From Asanoa ishikariensis (GTDB lineage: Bacteria > Actinomycetota > Actinomycetes > Mycobacteriales > Micromonosporaceae), in NCBI RefSeq assembly GCF_900107455.1, contig NZ_FNQB01000003.1:1550001-1614000 (forward strand): DNA of 64,000 nt, written 5' to 3'. The position numbers and the translations under genes are program-made. Within the stretch, counting starts at the first letter, position 1. Each line of letters starts with the position of its first letter. The notes beneath the pieces are model-generated. The model saw nothing but the letters and a program-made list of their open reading frames with translations, was not told the origin of the DNA and did no database searches. Shown here in pieces: positions 10,550 through 19,394 of this stretch.

Positions 10550-12421
10550 GTGACCACGACTGCCGTGACCGGACCGGCCGCGCGGGCCGTCCAGGTGTGG
10601 AAGGTGTACGGGGCCGGCGAGACCGAGGTCGTCGCGCTCCGCGACGTGAGTGTCGACCTGGAACGCGGGAAGTTCACCGCCATCATGGGTCCGTCCGGAT
10701 CCGGCAAGTCGACGCTGATGCACTGCCTGGCCGGGCTCGACTCGGTGAGCCGGGGTGAGGTCTACGTCGGCGGCACCAAGGTGACCGGCCTGGGCGACGC
10801 GGGCCTGACCCGACTGCGGAGAGACAAGATCGGGTTCATCTTCCAGCAGTTCAACCTGCTGCCGACGCTGACGGCCGAGGAGAACATCCTGCTGCCCCTG
10901 TCGATCGCGGGGCGCAAGCCGGACCCGGAGTGGTACCGCACCGTGATCGACACCGTCCGCCTCGGCGACCGGCTCGGCCACCGCCCGTCGCAGCTCTCCG
11001 GCGGCCAGCAGCAGCGGGTCGCCTGCGCCCGGGCGCTGGTCGCCCGACCCGACGTCATCTTCGCCGACGAGCCGACCGGCAACCTCGACTCGCGCTCCGG
11101 CGCCGACGTCCTGGGCTTCCTGAGCGAGTCGGTACGCACGCACGGCCAGACCATCGTCATGGTCACCCACGATCCAGTCGCCGCGTCGTACGCCGACCGC
11201 GTCCTGTTCCTCGCCGACGGCGCCGTGGTCGCCGAGATCCTCGAACCCACCGCCGACGCGGTCCTCGACCGCATGCGCACGATCGACGAGGGACCGCGCG
11301 GCCCGGGACCGGCCGTCGGCCTTCCGCACGAGAGCCGGGGCACCACCGACCCGACCGGGCGTACGCCGCATCCTGGACCACCCCCGGTCGGTGGTGGCCC
11401 GGGTGGTCCGCCCCGGATGGAGGGCGGCACCGAGCCGGGCGGTGGCACCCGCGACCCGTCGGCGCGGGTTTCGGACCGGCCAGGGTCGGCGCAGGGCTTT
11501 CGGCTGTTCGCGGCGGACAACGGCCCGACCGCGACACTGACCTCCACGGCTCCGTCGACCCTGACCGCCGCTCCACAACCCACGGCGCCCACCCAGGCGA
11601 CTCCGCCGACCGTCGGCCCCGTGCCGCAGGGTCCGCCCGCCGAGCCGGTCCCGCGAACCCGGCGTGACCCGGACGGGCCGACTACGCCCCGCCGGCGGCG
11701 CCCGGCCGAGTCCGAACAGGACCCGGCGGAGCGGCCGCGACGCGGCACCCGCGCCGTGGGCAGGGCAAAACCGGAACCGGGTAGCGCCGCGCCGGCACCC
11801 GGCACCGCGCCATCAGGCCCGAACGCGCGCCCTGCGGGCGCTCCAGAACCGAGTCGAACCCGTCCGACAGATGCGGCACCGCCGGGCCAGACGAGCGCCG
11901 AACCACCGGGCCAAGCGGGCCACGCACCACCCAGCCAGACGGGCCAGGCAACACCGGGCCAGACCGGCCAAGCACCGCCGGGCCAGACCGGCCAAGCAGC
12001 GCCAGGCCAGACCGACCAAGCAGCGCCGGGCCAGACCGGCCAGGCAGCGCCGCCCGGGCAGATCGCCCAGGTTGGGCAGGCGACGCCCGGCCAGGCGGTG
12101 CAGGGCACAACCGCACAAGCGTCCGTGGCCGGCGGGGACGCGGAGGCGGCGGGTGTGCGGGCCGGTATCGAGGTCGGCGAGCGGCGAACCACGACGCGCC
12201 GCAAGGCCGTGCAGCGGCCCGCCGCCACTCACCCGCCGAAGGGTCGGCCGACCAAAGGTCCCAGCCAGCCGGAGCAGAGCGCGGCGGAGACGACCGACGC
12301 GCCGCCCGAGCCAGGAAACGTCAAGCCGCGCAAGGCGGCCAAGCGGACCGCACCGCGCAAGACCAAACCCACGGCCGACGCCGGGGACGACACAGAGTCC
12401 ATCGTGGACGAACACAGCTAG
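10550..12421 (+). CDS. ABC exporter ATPase with ~378-residue low-complexity C-terminal tail
   Basis: Residues 1-245 form a MacB/LolD-type ATPase: Walker A GPSGSGKST (47-55), Q-loop FQQFNLLP, signature LSGGQQQ (149-155), Walker B with Asp173-Glu174 and an H-loop MVTHDP. It would power the FtsX-type permease that starts 6 bp after its stop. The rest, residues 246-623, is an unusual Pro/Gly/Gln/Ala/Thr-rich tail. It includes 24-bp (8-residue) repeats of the form PGQTGQAA and ends in a Lys/Arg-rich stretch like histone-H1 tails (KPRKAAKRTAPRKTKP). Family ATPases normally end near residue 240-250. The second ATPase in the window lacks any tail. The GTG at 10550 has GAGGAAAG ten bases upstream and GGGAG two bases upstream. 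The tail's role is unknown. Confidence 0.9.
   Translation: MTTTAVTGPAARAVQVWKVYGAGETEVVALRDVSVDLERGKFTAIMGPSGSGKSTLMHCLAGLDSVSRGEVYVGGTKVTGLGDAGLTRLRRDKIGFIFQQFNLLPTLTAEENILLPLSIAGRKPDPEWYRTVIDTVRLGDRLGHRPSQLSGGQQQRVACARALVARPDVIFADEPTGNLDSRSGADVLGFLSESVRTHGQTIVMVTHDPVAASYADRVLFLADGAVVAEILEPTADAVLDRMRTIDEGPRGPGPAVGLPHESRGTTDPTGRTPHPGPPPVGGGPGGPPRMEGGTEPGGGTRDPSARVSDRPGSAQGFRLFAADNGPTATLTSTAPSTLTAAPQPTAPTQATPPTVGPVPQGPPAEPVPRTRRDPDGPTTPRRRRPAESEQDPAERPRRGTRAVGRAKPEPGSAAPAPGTAPSGPNARPAGAPEPSRTRPTDAAPPGQTSAEPPGQAGHAPPSQTGQATPGQTGQAPPGQTGQAAPGQTDQAAPGQTGQAAPPGQIAQVGQATPGQAVQGTTAQASVAGGDAEAAGVRAGIEVGERRTTTRRKAVQRPAATHPPKGRPTKGPSQPEQSAAETTDAPPEPGNVKPRKAAKRTAPRKTKPTADAGDDTESIVDEHS
11930..12060. repeat. 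Tandem 24-bp coding repeats in ABC ATPase tail
   Basis: About five imperfect copies of a 24-bp unit with the core GGCCAGACCGGCCAAGC encode PGQTGQA-type octapeptides. The period is a multiple of three, so copy-number change would keep the frame. Confidence 0.8.
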
Positions 12422-12427
12422 GGAGAC

Positions 12428-14989
12428 GTGCGGGGCATGTTCCGGTCCATGTTGCGCGGGCTGCTCACGCACAAGTTGCGGCTCGCCCTGTCAGCGCTCG
12501 CTGTCATTCTCGGCACGATGTTCATGTCGGGCGCGTTCGTCGCCGGTGACACGTTCGCGCAAGGCTTCACCGCGCTCTTCTCCACCGTCAACCGCGACAT
12601 CGACGTCGAGGTCACCGCCCAGGACACCACCCCCGGCGGCCAGAACGCGCAGCTCGGCACCCCGACCGCGCTGCTCGACCAGCAGGATGTCGACACCGTC
12701 CAGAAGGTCGACGGGGTGGCGAAGGTGACGCCCGGCGTCTACTCCGCGGGCGCCCGGCTGATCGGCACGGACGGCAAGGTGGTCGGTGGCAACGGGCCGC
12801 CGCAGCAGGGCATCGCCTGGCAGAACGATGACCCGCTGATCCAGCTCCGGCAGGGTCGCCCGCCGCAGGCCGCCAACGAGATCGCCATCAACCAGGGGCT
12901 GTCGACGGACAGCGGGTTCGGGCTCGGGCAAACCGCTGACGTGATCACGCTCGAGCCGCCGACGCCGTACACCATCGTCGGGATCTTCGGTTTTCCCGGC
13001 GACCGGCCCTCGCTGGCCGGCGAGACAACCGTCGCGTTCACGCTGCCGCAGGCACAGCGAGTGCTGCTCAACGCGCCCGGCAAGTTCACGAGCCTCGACG
13101 TCACCGCCGCCGCCGGGGTCAGCAACGACACGCTGCGGGACCGGATCGCGGCCGCGCTGCCCGACGACGTGGTGCGGACCGGGGCGCAGGTCGCGCAGGA
13201 GCAGCAGAGCGCGACGTCCAGCTTCGTCAACATCCTGAAGACCGGCCTCGTCGTGTTCGCGCTGATCGGCATGTTCACCGGCGCCTTCCTGATCTTCAAC
13301 ACGTTCTCGATGCTGGTGGCGCAGCGGACCCGGGAGCTGGCTCTCTACCGCTCCTTCGGCGCCAGCCGTGGCCAGGTCAACCGGTCGGTCCTGCTGGAGT
13401 CGGTGCTGCTCGGGCTGGCCGCCAGCATCGTCGGGCTGGGGTTGGGCATCCTGGTCGGCTACATCCTCAACAAGGCGCTCCAGTCGTTCATCGACGCGAG
13501 CCTGCCGGTCAGCGGCGTGGTCGTGCGGGCGTACGCCGTGCTCACGACCCTCGCCGTCGGCACCGCCTTCACGGTCGTGGCGGCGCTGATCCCGGCGCTG
13601 CGGGCCAGCCGGGTGCCGCCGATCGCCGCCATGCGCGACGCGGTCACCCCGGACAAGCCGCTCACCCGGCTCACCATCGCCGGTGCGGTGATCCTGGCCG
13701 GCGGCGGGCTGCTGCTCGGGCTCGGCGTCGCGCACGTCGGTGACCTGCCCACGTGGCTGACCCTCGGGATCGGCGCCGCGCTGTGCTTCCTCGGCGTCGC
13801 GCTGCTCGCGCCGATCATCAGCCGCCCACTGACCACCGCGGCCGGCAAGGCGTTCGCCTGGTCGGTGCCGGGGCGCCTGGGCGCGCGCAACACCGGCCGG
13901 AACCCGCGCCGGACCGCCGTCACCGCCGCCGCGTTGATGATCGGGGTGGCGCTGGCCACCGGCGCGGGAGTATTCGCGCAGTCCGCCAAGGCCGGCATCA
14001 GCAACGCGTTCGAGCGGGACGTCAACGCCCAGCTCGCCGTGACCACCAGCTTCAGCCAGGGGCCGGGCGCGAACGCCGGTTTCCCGCCCGAGCTCGAGCA
14101 GACGATGGCGGCGCTGCCGGGCGTGTCGGCGGCGGTCGCGCTGCGTACCGACACCGTGAACCTCAACGGCAGCGACCGGTTCGTGCTGGCCGGTGACGCG
14201 CAGGCCGCCTCGACGATCTTCAACCTGAAGCAGGTGGCCGGCAACGTCCGCGAGCTCAACCCCGGCGAGATGCTGGTCGACCAGGACACCGCGGACGCCC
14301 TGCACCTCGGCGTCGGCAACCAGGTGACCATGCGGACGGCCCGCGCCACGCCGGTCACCCTCGACGTGGTCGGCATTTTCAAGCCCAACCAGGCGATCTC
14401 CAGCTCGCTGATCAGCAGCGCCGACGCGGGCGGGTTCCGATCGCCGTTCGCGCAGCAGGGCTTCGTGCAGGTGGCGAACGACAGCCAGGTCCCCCAGGTG
14501 CGCGCGGAGCTCGATCGCCTGTTCGCCAACAACCCCGAGGTCACCGTCAACGACCAGTCGCAGCTCATCGACCAGGCCAACAACTTCGTCGACATCCTGC
14601 TCGGCATCGTCAACACGCTGCTGGCGCTCACGATCATCGTGGCGGTCCTCGGCGTGGTGAACACGCTGCTGCTGTCGGTCTTCGAGCGCACCCGGGAGCT
14701 TGGCCTGATCCGCGCCGTCGGAATGAGCCGCGCCCAGGTCGGCCGGATGATCACCGTCGAGTCGGTGCTGATCTCGGTCTTCGGCGCGCTGCTCGGCATC
14801 GTGATCGGGGTCGGCCTCGGCGTGGCGATCGTGGCCGCGCTCGGCGACGAGTTCCTGTCACTGACCGTGCCCTGGGGCTACCTGCTGATCACGCTGGCCC
14901 TCGCCATCGTCGCCGGAGCGATCGCGGCGGTCCTGCCCGCGATCCGCGCGGCACGGCTCAACGTCCTCCAGGCCATCGCGTACGAGTAA
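12428..14989 (+). CDS. FtsX/MacB-type ABC permease
   Basis: An 853-residue permease with two FtsX modules. After a short cytoplasmic N-terminus, TM1 (LALSALAVILGTMFMSGAFV) leads into an extracellular domain to about residue 270. A three-helix FtsX core follows (residues 275-400), then two central helices, a second extracellular domain, and a second FtsX core near the C-terminus (VNTLLLSVFERTRELGLIRA). It starts at GTG 12428, with GGGAG two bases upstream and 6 bp after the ATPase stop, so the two are translationally close. This is the exporter or mechanotransmitter type that acts on lipoproteins, peptides or envelope enzymes; the cargo is unknown. Confidence 0.92.
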   Translation: MRGMFRSMLRGLLTHKLRLALSALAVILGTMFMSGAFVAGDTFAQGFTALFSTVNRDIDVEVTAQDTTPGGQNAQLGTPTALLDQQDVDTVQKVDGVAKVTPGVYSAGARLIGTDGKVVGGNGPPQQGIAWQNDDPLIQLRQGRPPQAANEIAINQGLSTDSGFGLGQTADVITLEPPTPYTIVGIFGFPGDRPSLAGETTVAFTLPQAQRVLLNAPGKFTSLDVTAAAGVSNDTLRDRIAAALPDDVVRTGAQVAQEQQSATSSFVNILKTGLVVFALIGMFTGAFLIFNTFSMLVAQRTRELALYRSFGASRGQVNRSVLLESVLLGLAASIVGLGLGILVGYILNKALQSFIDASLPVSGVVVRAYAVLTTLAVGTAFTVVAALIPALRASRVPPIAAMRDAVTPDKPLTRLTIAGAVILAGGGLLLGLGVAHVGDLPTWLTLGIGAALCFLGVALLAPIISRPLTTAAGKAFAWSVPGRLGARNTGRNPRRTAVTAAALMIGVALATGAGVFAQSAKAGISNAFERDVNAQLAVTTSFSQGPGANAGFPPELEQTMAALPGVSAAVALRTDTVNLNGSDRFVLAGDAQAASTIFNLKQVAGNVRELNPGEMLVDQDTADALHLGVGNQVTMRTARATPVTLDVVGIFKPNQAISSSLISSADAGGFRSPFAQQGFVQVANDSQVPQVRAELDRLFANNPEVTVNDQSQLIDQANNFVDILLGIVNTLLALTIIVAVLGVVNTLLLSVFERTRELGLIRAVGMSRAQVGRMITVESVLISVFGALLGIVIGVGLGVAIVAALGDEFLSLTVPWGYLLITLALAIVAGAIAAVLPAIRAARLNVLQAIAYE

Positions 14990-15017
14990 GGACTCGGGGA
15001 CAAACCCTGAGGTGGGG

Positions 15018-15032
15018 TACGGGTTACCCGTA
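15018..15032. promoter_or_regulatory. Palindrome TACGGGT-T-ACCCGTA
   Basis: Perfect 7-bp arms around a single central T, in the gap between the two ABC cassettes. It may be an operator for the second cassette. Confidence 0.45.
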
Positions 15033-15104
15033 TCAGAAAATCCGCAGGTCCTCCGTCGTGCGGCTGACGAAACCGGTTGACCCCGTCCCCCAGCATGGAA
15101 GCTG

Positions 15105-15131
15105 CCGGCCGGACCGTCCTGGTCCGGCCGG
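15105..15131. promoter_or_regulatory. Strong hairpin in leader of second ABC cassette
   Basis: CCGGCCGGACC and GGTCCGGCCGG form a perfect 11-bp stem with a GTCCT loop, ending 29 nt before the GTG of the second ATPase. No U-tract follows. It may stabilise the leader mRNA, attenuate readthrough, or end the upstream transcript. Confidence 0.55.
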
Positions 15132-15160
15132 ACCATGACCTGTTTACGAGGGGGAACCAG

Positions 15161-15916
15161 GTGACGGCCAGCGATCCGGTGGCGGCCCGTGCGGACGACG
15201 TGTGGAAGGTGTACGGCAGCGGCGAAGCGGAGGTGATCGCGCTGCGGGGGGTCAGCGTGACCTTCCAGCGGGGTGTCTTCACCGCGATCATGGGGCCGTC
15301 CGGCTCCGGCAAGTCGACGCTCATGCACTGCCTGGCCGGGCTCGACTCGGTGACGCGCGGTGAGGTGCACATCGGCGAGACGCGGGTCACGGGGCTCGGC
15401 GACGCCGGTCTGACCAAGCTGCGGCGCGACAAGGTCGGCTTCATCTTCCAGCAGTTCAACCTGCTGCCGACGTTGTCCGCCAAGGAGAACATCCTGCTCC
15501 CGCTGTCGATCGCGGGCCGCAAGCCGGACGACGCCTGGTTCGACACCGTGATCAAGACGGTGGCGCTCCAGGACCGGCTCGGCCACCGGCCGGCCCAGCT
15601 CTCCGGCGGCCAGCAGCAGCGGGTGGCGTGCGCGCGGGCGCTGGTCGCCCGTCCCGAGGTGATCTTCGCCGACGAGCCGACCGGCAACCTCGACTCCAAG
15701 TCCGGCGCCGACGTGCTGGGCTTCCTGCGGGACTCCGTGAAGACGTACGGGCAGACCATCGTCATGGTCACCCACGACCCGGTGGCCGCCTCGTACGCGG
15801 ACCGGGTCATCTTCCTCGCCGACGGCGCCGTGGTCGACGAGCTGCACAGCCCGACTCCCGACATGGTGCTCGACCGCATGAAGAAGCTCGACGCGCCGGC
15901 CGAGGTGACGCGCTGA
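15161..15916 (+). CDS. ABC exporter ATPase
   Basis: A 251-residue MacB/LolD-type ATPase closely similar to the core of the one at 10550. It has Walker A GPSGSGKST, Q-loop FQQFNLLP, signature LSGGQQQ, Walker B VIFADEPT and H-loop MVTHDP. It ends soon after the core (PAEVTR) and has no tail. The GTG at 15161 is chosen because GAGGGGG lies six bases upstream. Its stop overlaps the permease start (TGATG), showing translational coupling. The two cassettes look like a tandem duplication followed by divergence. Confidence 0.95.
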   Translation: MTASDPVAARADDVWKVYGSGEAEVIALRGVSVTFQRGVFTAIMGPSGSGKSTLMHCLAGLDSVTRGEVHIGETRVTGLGDAGLTKLRRDKVGFIFQQFNLLPTLSAKENILLPLSIAGRKPDDAWFDTVIKTVALQDRLGHRPAQLSGGQQQRVACARALVARPEVIFADEPTGNLDSKSGADVLGFLRDSVKTYGQTIVMVTHDPVAASYADRVIFLADGAVVDELHSPTPDMVLDRMKKLDAPAEVTR

Positions 15917-18456
15917 TGTTGCGCGCCACCCTCAAGAGCCTGCTCGCCCGCAAGGTCCGCCTGGTCCTGTCGGGCCTGGCTGTCGTCCTGGGCGTCATGT
16001 TCGTCGCGGGCTCGTTCGTGCTCACCGACACGCTGTCCCGCTCCTTCGACTCGATCTTCTCGGACGTCTACTCGCAGACCGACGTGACCGTGGCCGGCAA
16101 GGCCAAGGTCGAGATCGACGAGCTGGACGGCGAGCCGGTGCCGTCCAACATCCCGCAGTCCGCGATCACCACGGTGTCCGCGCTGCCCGGCGTGGCGCAG
16201 GCGCGCGGCGTGATCGCCGCGGACGGCGCCACCATGATCGGCAGCAACGGCAAGGCCGTCGGGTCGTTCGGGCCGCCGCAGCTCGGCGAGAACTGGATGG
16301 GCGAGAACGAGCTCACCCAGCTCCGTGAGGGTCGCGGACCCACCGCCGACGACGAGATCGCGGTCAACGTCGGCCTCGCCACCGCCGGCAAGGTCAAGGT
16401 CGGCGACCAGGTCGGTGTGCTGACCCTCGACGCCAAGCAGCGGATGTTCACGATCGTGGGCACGTTCGGCTACAGCGGCGACCGCGACAGCCTCGGCGGC
16501 GTCAACGAGGTCGCGTTCACCGAACCCGTGGCACAGCGGCTGATGCTCGGCGAGCCGGGCGTGTTCAGCAGCATCGACGTGCGGGCCACCGACGGCACGA
16601 GCCCCGAGGCGCTCAAGCAGCAGGTGGCGTCGGCGCTCGGCGCCGACTACACGGTGCGCACGGGCACGGAAGCCGCGGCCGACGACGCGCAGGGCCTCAA
16701 GAGCGCCCTGGGCTTCTTCAACAACATCCTGCTCGGCTTCGCCGGTGTCGCGCTGTTCGTCGGCATCTTCCTGATCATCAACACCTTCTCGATCGTGGTG
16801 GCCCAGCGGACCAAGGAGCTGGCCCTGCTGCGGGCCATCGGCGCCGGCCGCCGGCAGGTGATCGGCTCGGTGCTGACCGAGGCCGTGATCGTCGGCACGA
16901 TCGCCTCGGTGATCGGCCTCGGCGCCGGCATCGGCGTCGGCGCGCTGCTCGCGTTCCTCGCCAGCAAGTTCTCCGGCGGCCTGGCGCTGGCCGGGCTCGG
17001 CGTGCCCCCGATCGCGATCATCGCCTCCTTCGTGGTCGGCCTGGTCGTGACCGTCATCGCCGCGGTGATGCCGGCCCTGCGGGCCTCGCGGATCCCGCCG
17101 ATCGCCGCCATGGCGGACGTGGCGACCCCGGACCGCCCGCTCACGAAGATCACCTGGATCGGCGGCGTGCTCACCGCGATCGCGCTGGCGCTGCTCGGTG
17201 TCGGCCTGTACGCGGACGGCGGCATCATGCTGGTCGCCGGCGGCGTGCTGCTCACCTTCATCGGCGTCGCCCTGCTGACCCCGGTGTTGAGCCGGCCGGT
17301 CGTCGGCCTGCTCGGTCGGATCTTCTCCTGGTCCGTGCCGGGCAAGCTGGGCCGGCTCAACTCCGGCCGCAACCCGCGCCGCACCGCGATCACCGCCGCC
17401 GCCCTGATGGTCGGCATCGCGCTGGTCACCGGCGTCGGCGTGATCGTCTCGTCGGCCAAGACCAGCATCGCCGGCGCGGTCGAGTCGGTCGACGCCCAAC
17501 TCATCATCCAGGGCACCCAGACGGGCCCGCGCGCGCCGACCTTCGCTCCGGCGGTGGTCGACCAGGCCAAGGCCGTACCCGGCGTCCGTGACGTGGTGGG
17601 TGTGGCCAGCGACCTGGCCACGGTCGACGGCGAGCAGCAATTCGTCACCTCCGTGACCGACGCGGCGCCGATCCCCGGCATCTACGGCAGCACGGCGGTG
17701 GCCGGCTCGATCTCTTCCCAGGGCCCGGACCAGGTGATCGTCAACGCGGACGCGGCCAAGGAGCACAACTGGTCGGTCGGCTCGGTGCTGACCGTGCAGC
17801 TCACCCGGGGCGCCGAGCACCGCTACACGGTCAGCGGCATCGCGCCGACGGACAAGTCGATCGGCGAGATCATGCTGCCGGCGGCGGCGATGGCGGAGTT
17901 CACGCAGCCCGCGCTGTCGCTCGGCTTCGTCCGGCTCGACGAGGGCACGGCGGTCGCGTCGGTGCAGCCCAAGATCGAGGCGCTGGTCGCCGACAACCCG
18001 CTGGTCTCGGTGATCGACCAGGACACCTTCACCCAGCAGCAGAGCGGCATGCTCGACCAGGTGCTCGTCATGATCCAGATCCTGCTGGCCCTGGCGATCC
18101 TGATCGCGGTGCTGGGCATCATCAACACGCTCGCCCTGTCGGTGATGGAACGGACCCGCGAGCTGGGCCTGCTCCGCGCGATCGGGCTGGGCCGCGCGGC
18201 GACCATGCGGATGATCACGGTCGAGGCGGTGGTCATCTCGGTGTTCGGCGCGCTGCTGGGCGTCGTGGTCGGCACGGGCCTGGGCGCGGCGGTCGTCCGG
18301 GCGCTCCGCGACGAGGGCTTCACGGACCTGACGCTGCCGTGGTCGACGATCGTCCTCTACCTGGGCGTGGCGGCCCTGGTAGGCGTCGTGGCGGCGATCC
18401 TGCCATCGATCCGGGCGGCACGACTCAACGTGCTCGGCGCCATCGCGCACGAGTAG
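15916..18456 (+). CDS. FtsX/MacB-type ABC permease
   Basis: An 846-residue permease with the same plan as the one at 12428. TM1 is LVLSGLAVVLGVMFVAGSFV, followed by a large extracellular domain, a first FtsX core (ALFVGIFLIINTFSIVVAQR), central helices, a second extracellular domain and a final FtsX core (IINTLALSVMERTRELGLL). The ATG overlaps the ATPase stop. It should form a complex with the 15161 ATPase; mixed complexes with the first cassette cannot be excluded. A tandem terminator follows. Confidence 0.93.
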   Translation: MLRATLKSLLARKVRLVLSGLAVVLGVMFVAGSFVLTDTLSRSFDSIFSDVYSQTDVTVAGKAKVEIDELDGEPVPSNIPQSAITTVSALPGVAQARGVIAADGATMIGSNGKAVGSFGPPQLGENWMGENELTQLREGRGPTADDEIAVNVGLATAGKVKVGDQVGVLTLDAKQRMFTIVGTFGYSGDRDSLGGVNEVAFTEPVAQRLMLGEPGVFSSIDVRATDGTSPEALKQQVASALGADYTVRTGTEAAADDAQGLKSALGFFNNILLGFAGVALFVGIFLIINTFSIVVAQRTKELALLRAIGAGRRQVIGSVLTEAVIVGTIASVIGLGAGIGVGALLAFLASKFSGGLALAGLGVPPIAIIASFVVGLVVTVIAAVMPALRASRIPPIAAMADVATPDRPLTKITWIGGVLTAIALALLGVGLYADGGIMLVAGGVLLTFIGVALLTPVLSRPVVGLLGRIFSWSVPGKLGRLNSGRNPRRTAITAAALMVGIALVTGVGVIVSSAKTSIAGAVESVDAQLIIQGTQTGPRAPTFAPAVVDQAKAVPGVRDVVGVASDLATVDGEQQFVTSVTDAAPIPGIYGSTAVAGSISSQGPDQVIVNADAAKEHNWSVGSVLTVQLTRGAEHRYTVSGIAPTDKSIGEIMLPAAAMAEFTQPALSLGFVRLDEGTAVASVQPKIEALVADNPLVSVIDQDTFTQQQSGMLDQVLVMIQILLALAILIAVLGIINTLALSVMERTRELGLLRAIGLGRAATMRMITVEAVVISVFGALLGVVVGTGLGAAVVRALRDEGFTDLTLPWSTIVLYLGVAALVGVVAAILPSIRAARLNVLGAIAHE

Positions 18457-18467
18457 TCGGGGGACGC

Positions 18468-18536
18468 GGTGCCCGCCGCCGTCAGGCGGTGGGCACCTGC
18501 CGCGCTGGTGCCCGCCGCCGTCGGGCGGTGGGCACC
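18468..18536. terminator. Tandem bidirectional hairpins
   Basis: Two near-identical 30-nt hairpins at 18468-18497 and 18507-18536 sit in a 39-bp direct repeat. Each has a 13-bp stem (GGTGCCCGCCGCC with its complement, one G-T wobble) and a 4-nt loop. They lie between convergent genes (permease and HAD phosphatase) and probably stop transcription from both sides. No U-tract is present, as is common in actinobacteria. Confidence 0.75.
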
Positions 18537-18544
18537 TGCCGCGA

Positions 18545-19237
18545 TCAGGGGGTGGGGACCGCGCGGTCGGCCAGGTCCGCGAGCAGCGGCAGGTCGACCG
18601 CGGTCAGGCTGTCCACGATGTGCAGGCCGCGGCGCGGGGCGACCGCCGCGTCGTGTGGAACGGCGATCACCGCCGCTCCCGCCGCGAGGGCGCTCGTGAC
18701 GCCCACCGGAGAGTCTTCGATAGCGACGGATCGCTCGACCGGCACGCCGAGCAGGCGTGCGGCCATCAGGTACGGCTCGGGGTCCGGCTTGCCCACGCTC
18801 ACCTCGTCGCCGCAGACCACGGCGTCGAACCAGTGCCCGCCGATCACCCCGAGCGCGATGTCGACGAGATGCCGGCCGGTGTTGGTCACCAGCGCGGTCG
18901 GTATCCCCGCGTCATGGACCGCGTCCAGCAGCTCGCGGGCGCCGGGCTGCCAGCGCAGCTCGGTCTGGTAGAGCTCGGCCATCCGGGTGATCAGCCACTC
19001 CGCGGAGGTCTCGGCATCGCGCCACGGCTGGGCGATGTCGTTGTGCAGGATCGCCATCGAGGTGGCCATGCTGCCGCCGACCATCGCGACCCGGGCCGCG
19101 TCGGAGAGCTCGCCGCCGTACGACCAGGCCAGTTCGCGGAGTCCGATGTCCCAGACCCGCTCGCTGTCCAGCAGCGTGCCGTCCATGTCGAACAGCACCG
19201 CCGCGGGCCGGTGCTCGCTCTCAACCAGATCCGTCAT
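18545..19237 (-). CDS. HAD-family hydrolase (beta-phosphoglucomutase/phosphatase-like)
   Basis: A 230-residue haloacid dehalogenase. Motif I is FDMDGTLLDSE (nucleophile Asp), motif II is ALVTNTG, the Lys is in VSVGKPDPEPYL and motif IV is AIEDSPVGV. The helical cap between motifs I and II marks the subclass of sugar-phosphate phosphatases and mutases. The substrate is not evident. The ATG at 19237 is used since the family begins shortly before motif I; a GATACT box 7 nt upstream may give a leaderless mRNA. Confidence 0.9.
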   Translation of the reverse strand: MTDLVESEHRPAAVLFDMDGTLLDSERVWDIGLRELAWSYGGELSDAARVAMVGGSMATSMAILHNDIAQPWRDAETSAEWLITRMAELYQTELRWQPGARELLDAVHDAGIPTALVTNTGRHLVDIALGVIGGHWFDAVVCGDEVSVGKPDPEPYLMAARLLGVPVERSVAIEDSPVGVTSALAAGAAVIAVPHDAAVAPRRGLHIVDSLTAVDLPLLADLADRAVPTP

Positions 19238-19394
19238 CAGGACGAGTATCGCCCGGATGTTTTCGCGCCCTGGCACCTACGCGCATCGCGGTGGCACGCA
19301 TCACGCCGGGCCTTGTCCGGTTCGCCGACAATGGTGGCCGTGTGGCGGGTGTGCCCGTCGGGTAAACGCTTCGTACGAGACGAGAGGGGACGCC

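Noticed and set aside
11930-12060. Repeats in the ABC tail as a CRISPR array
   Set aside because: The 24-bp units are contiguous without spacers and remain in frame within the coding sequence.
14878-18450. 1,190-codon open frame antisense to the second ABC cassette and the first permease 3' end
   Set aside because: Composition is Arg/Asp/His/Gln-rich with no domain, a mirror artefact of GC-rich codons on the plus strand.
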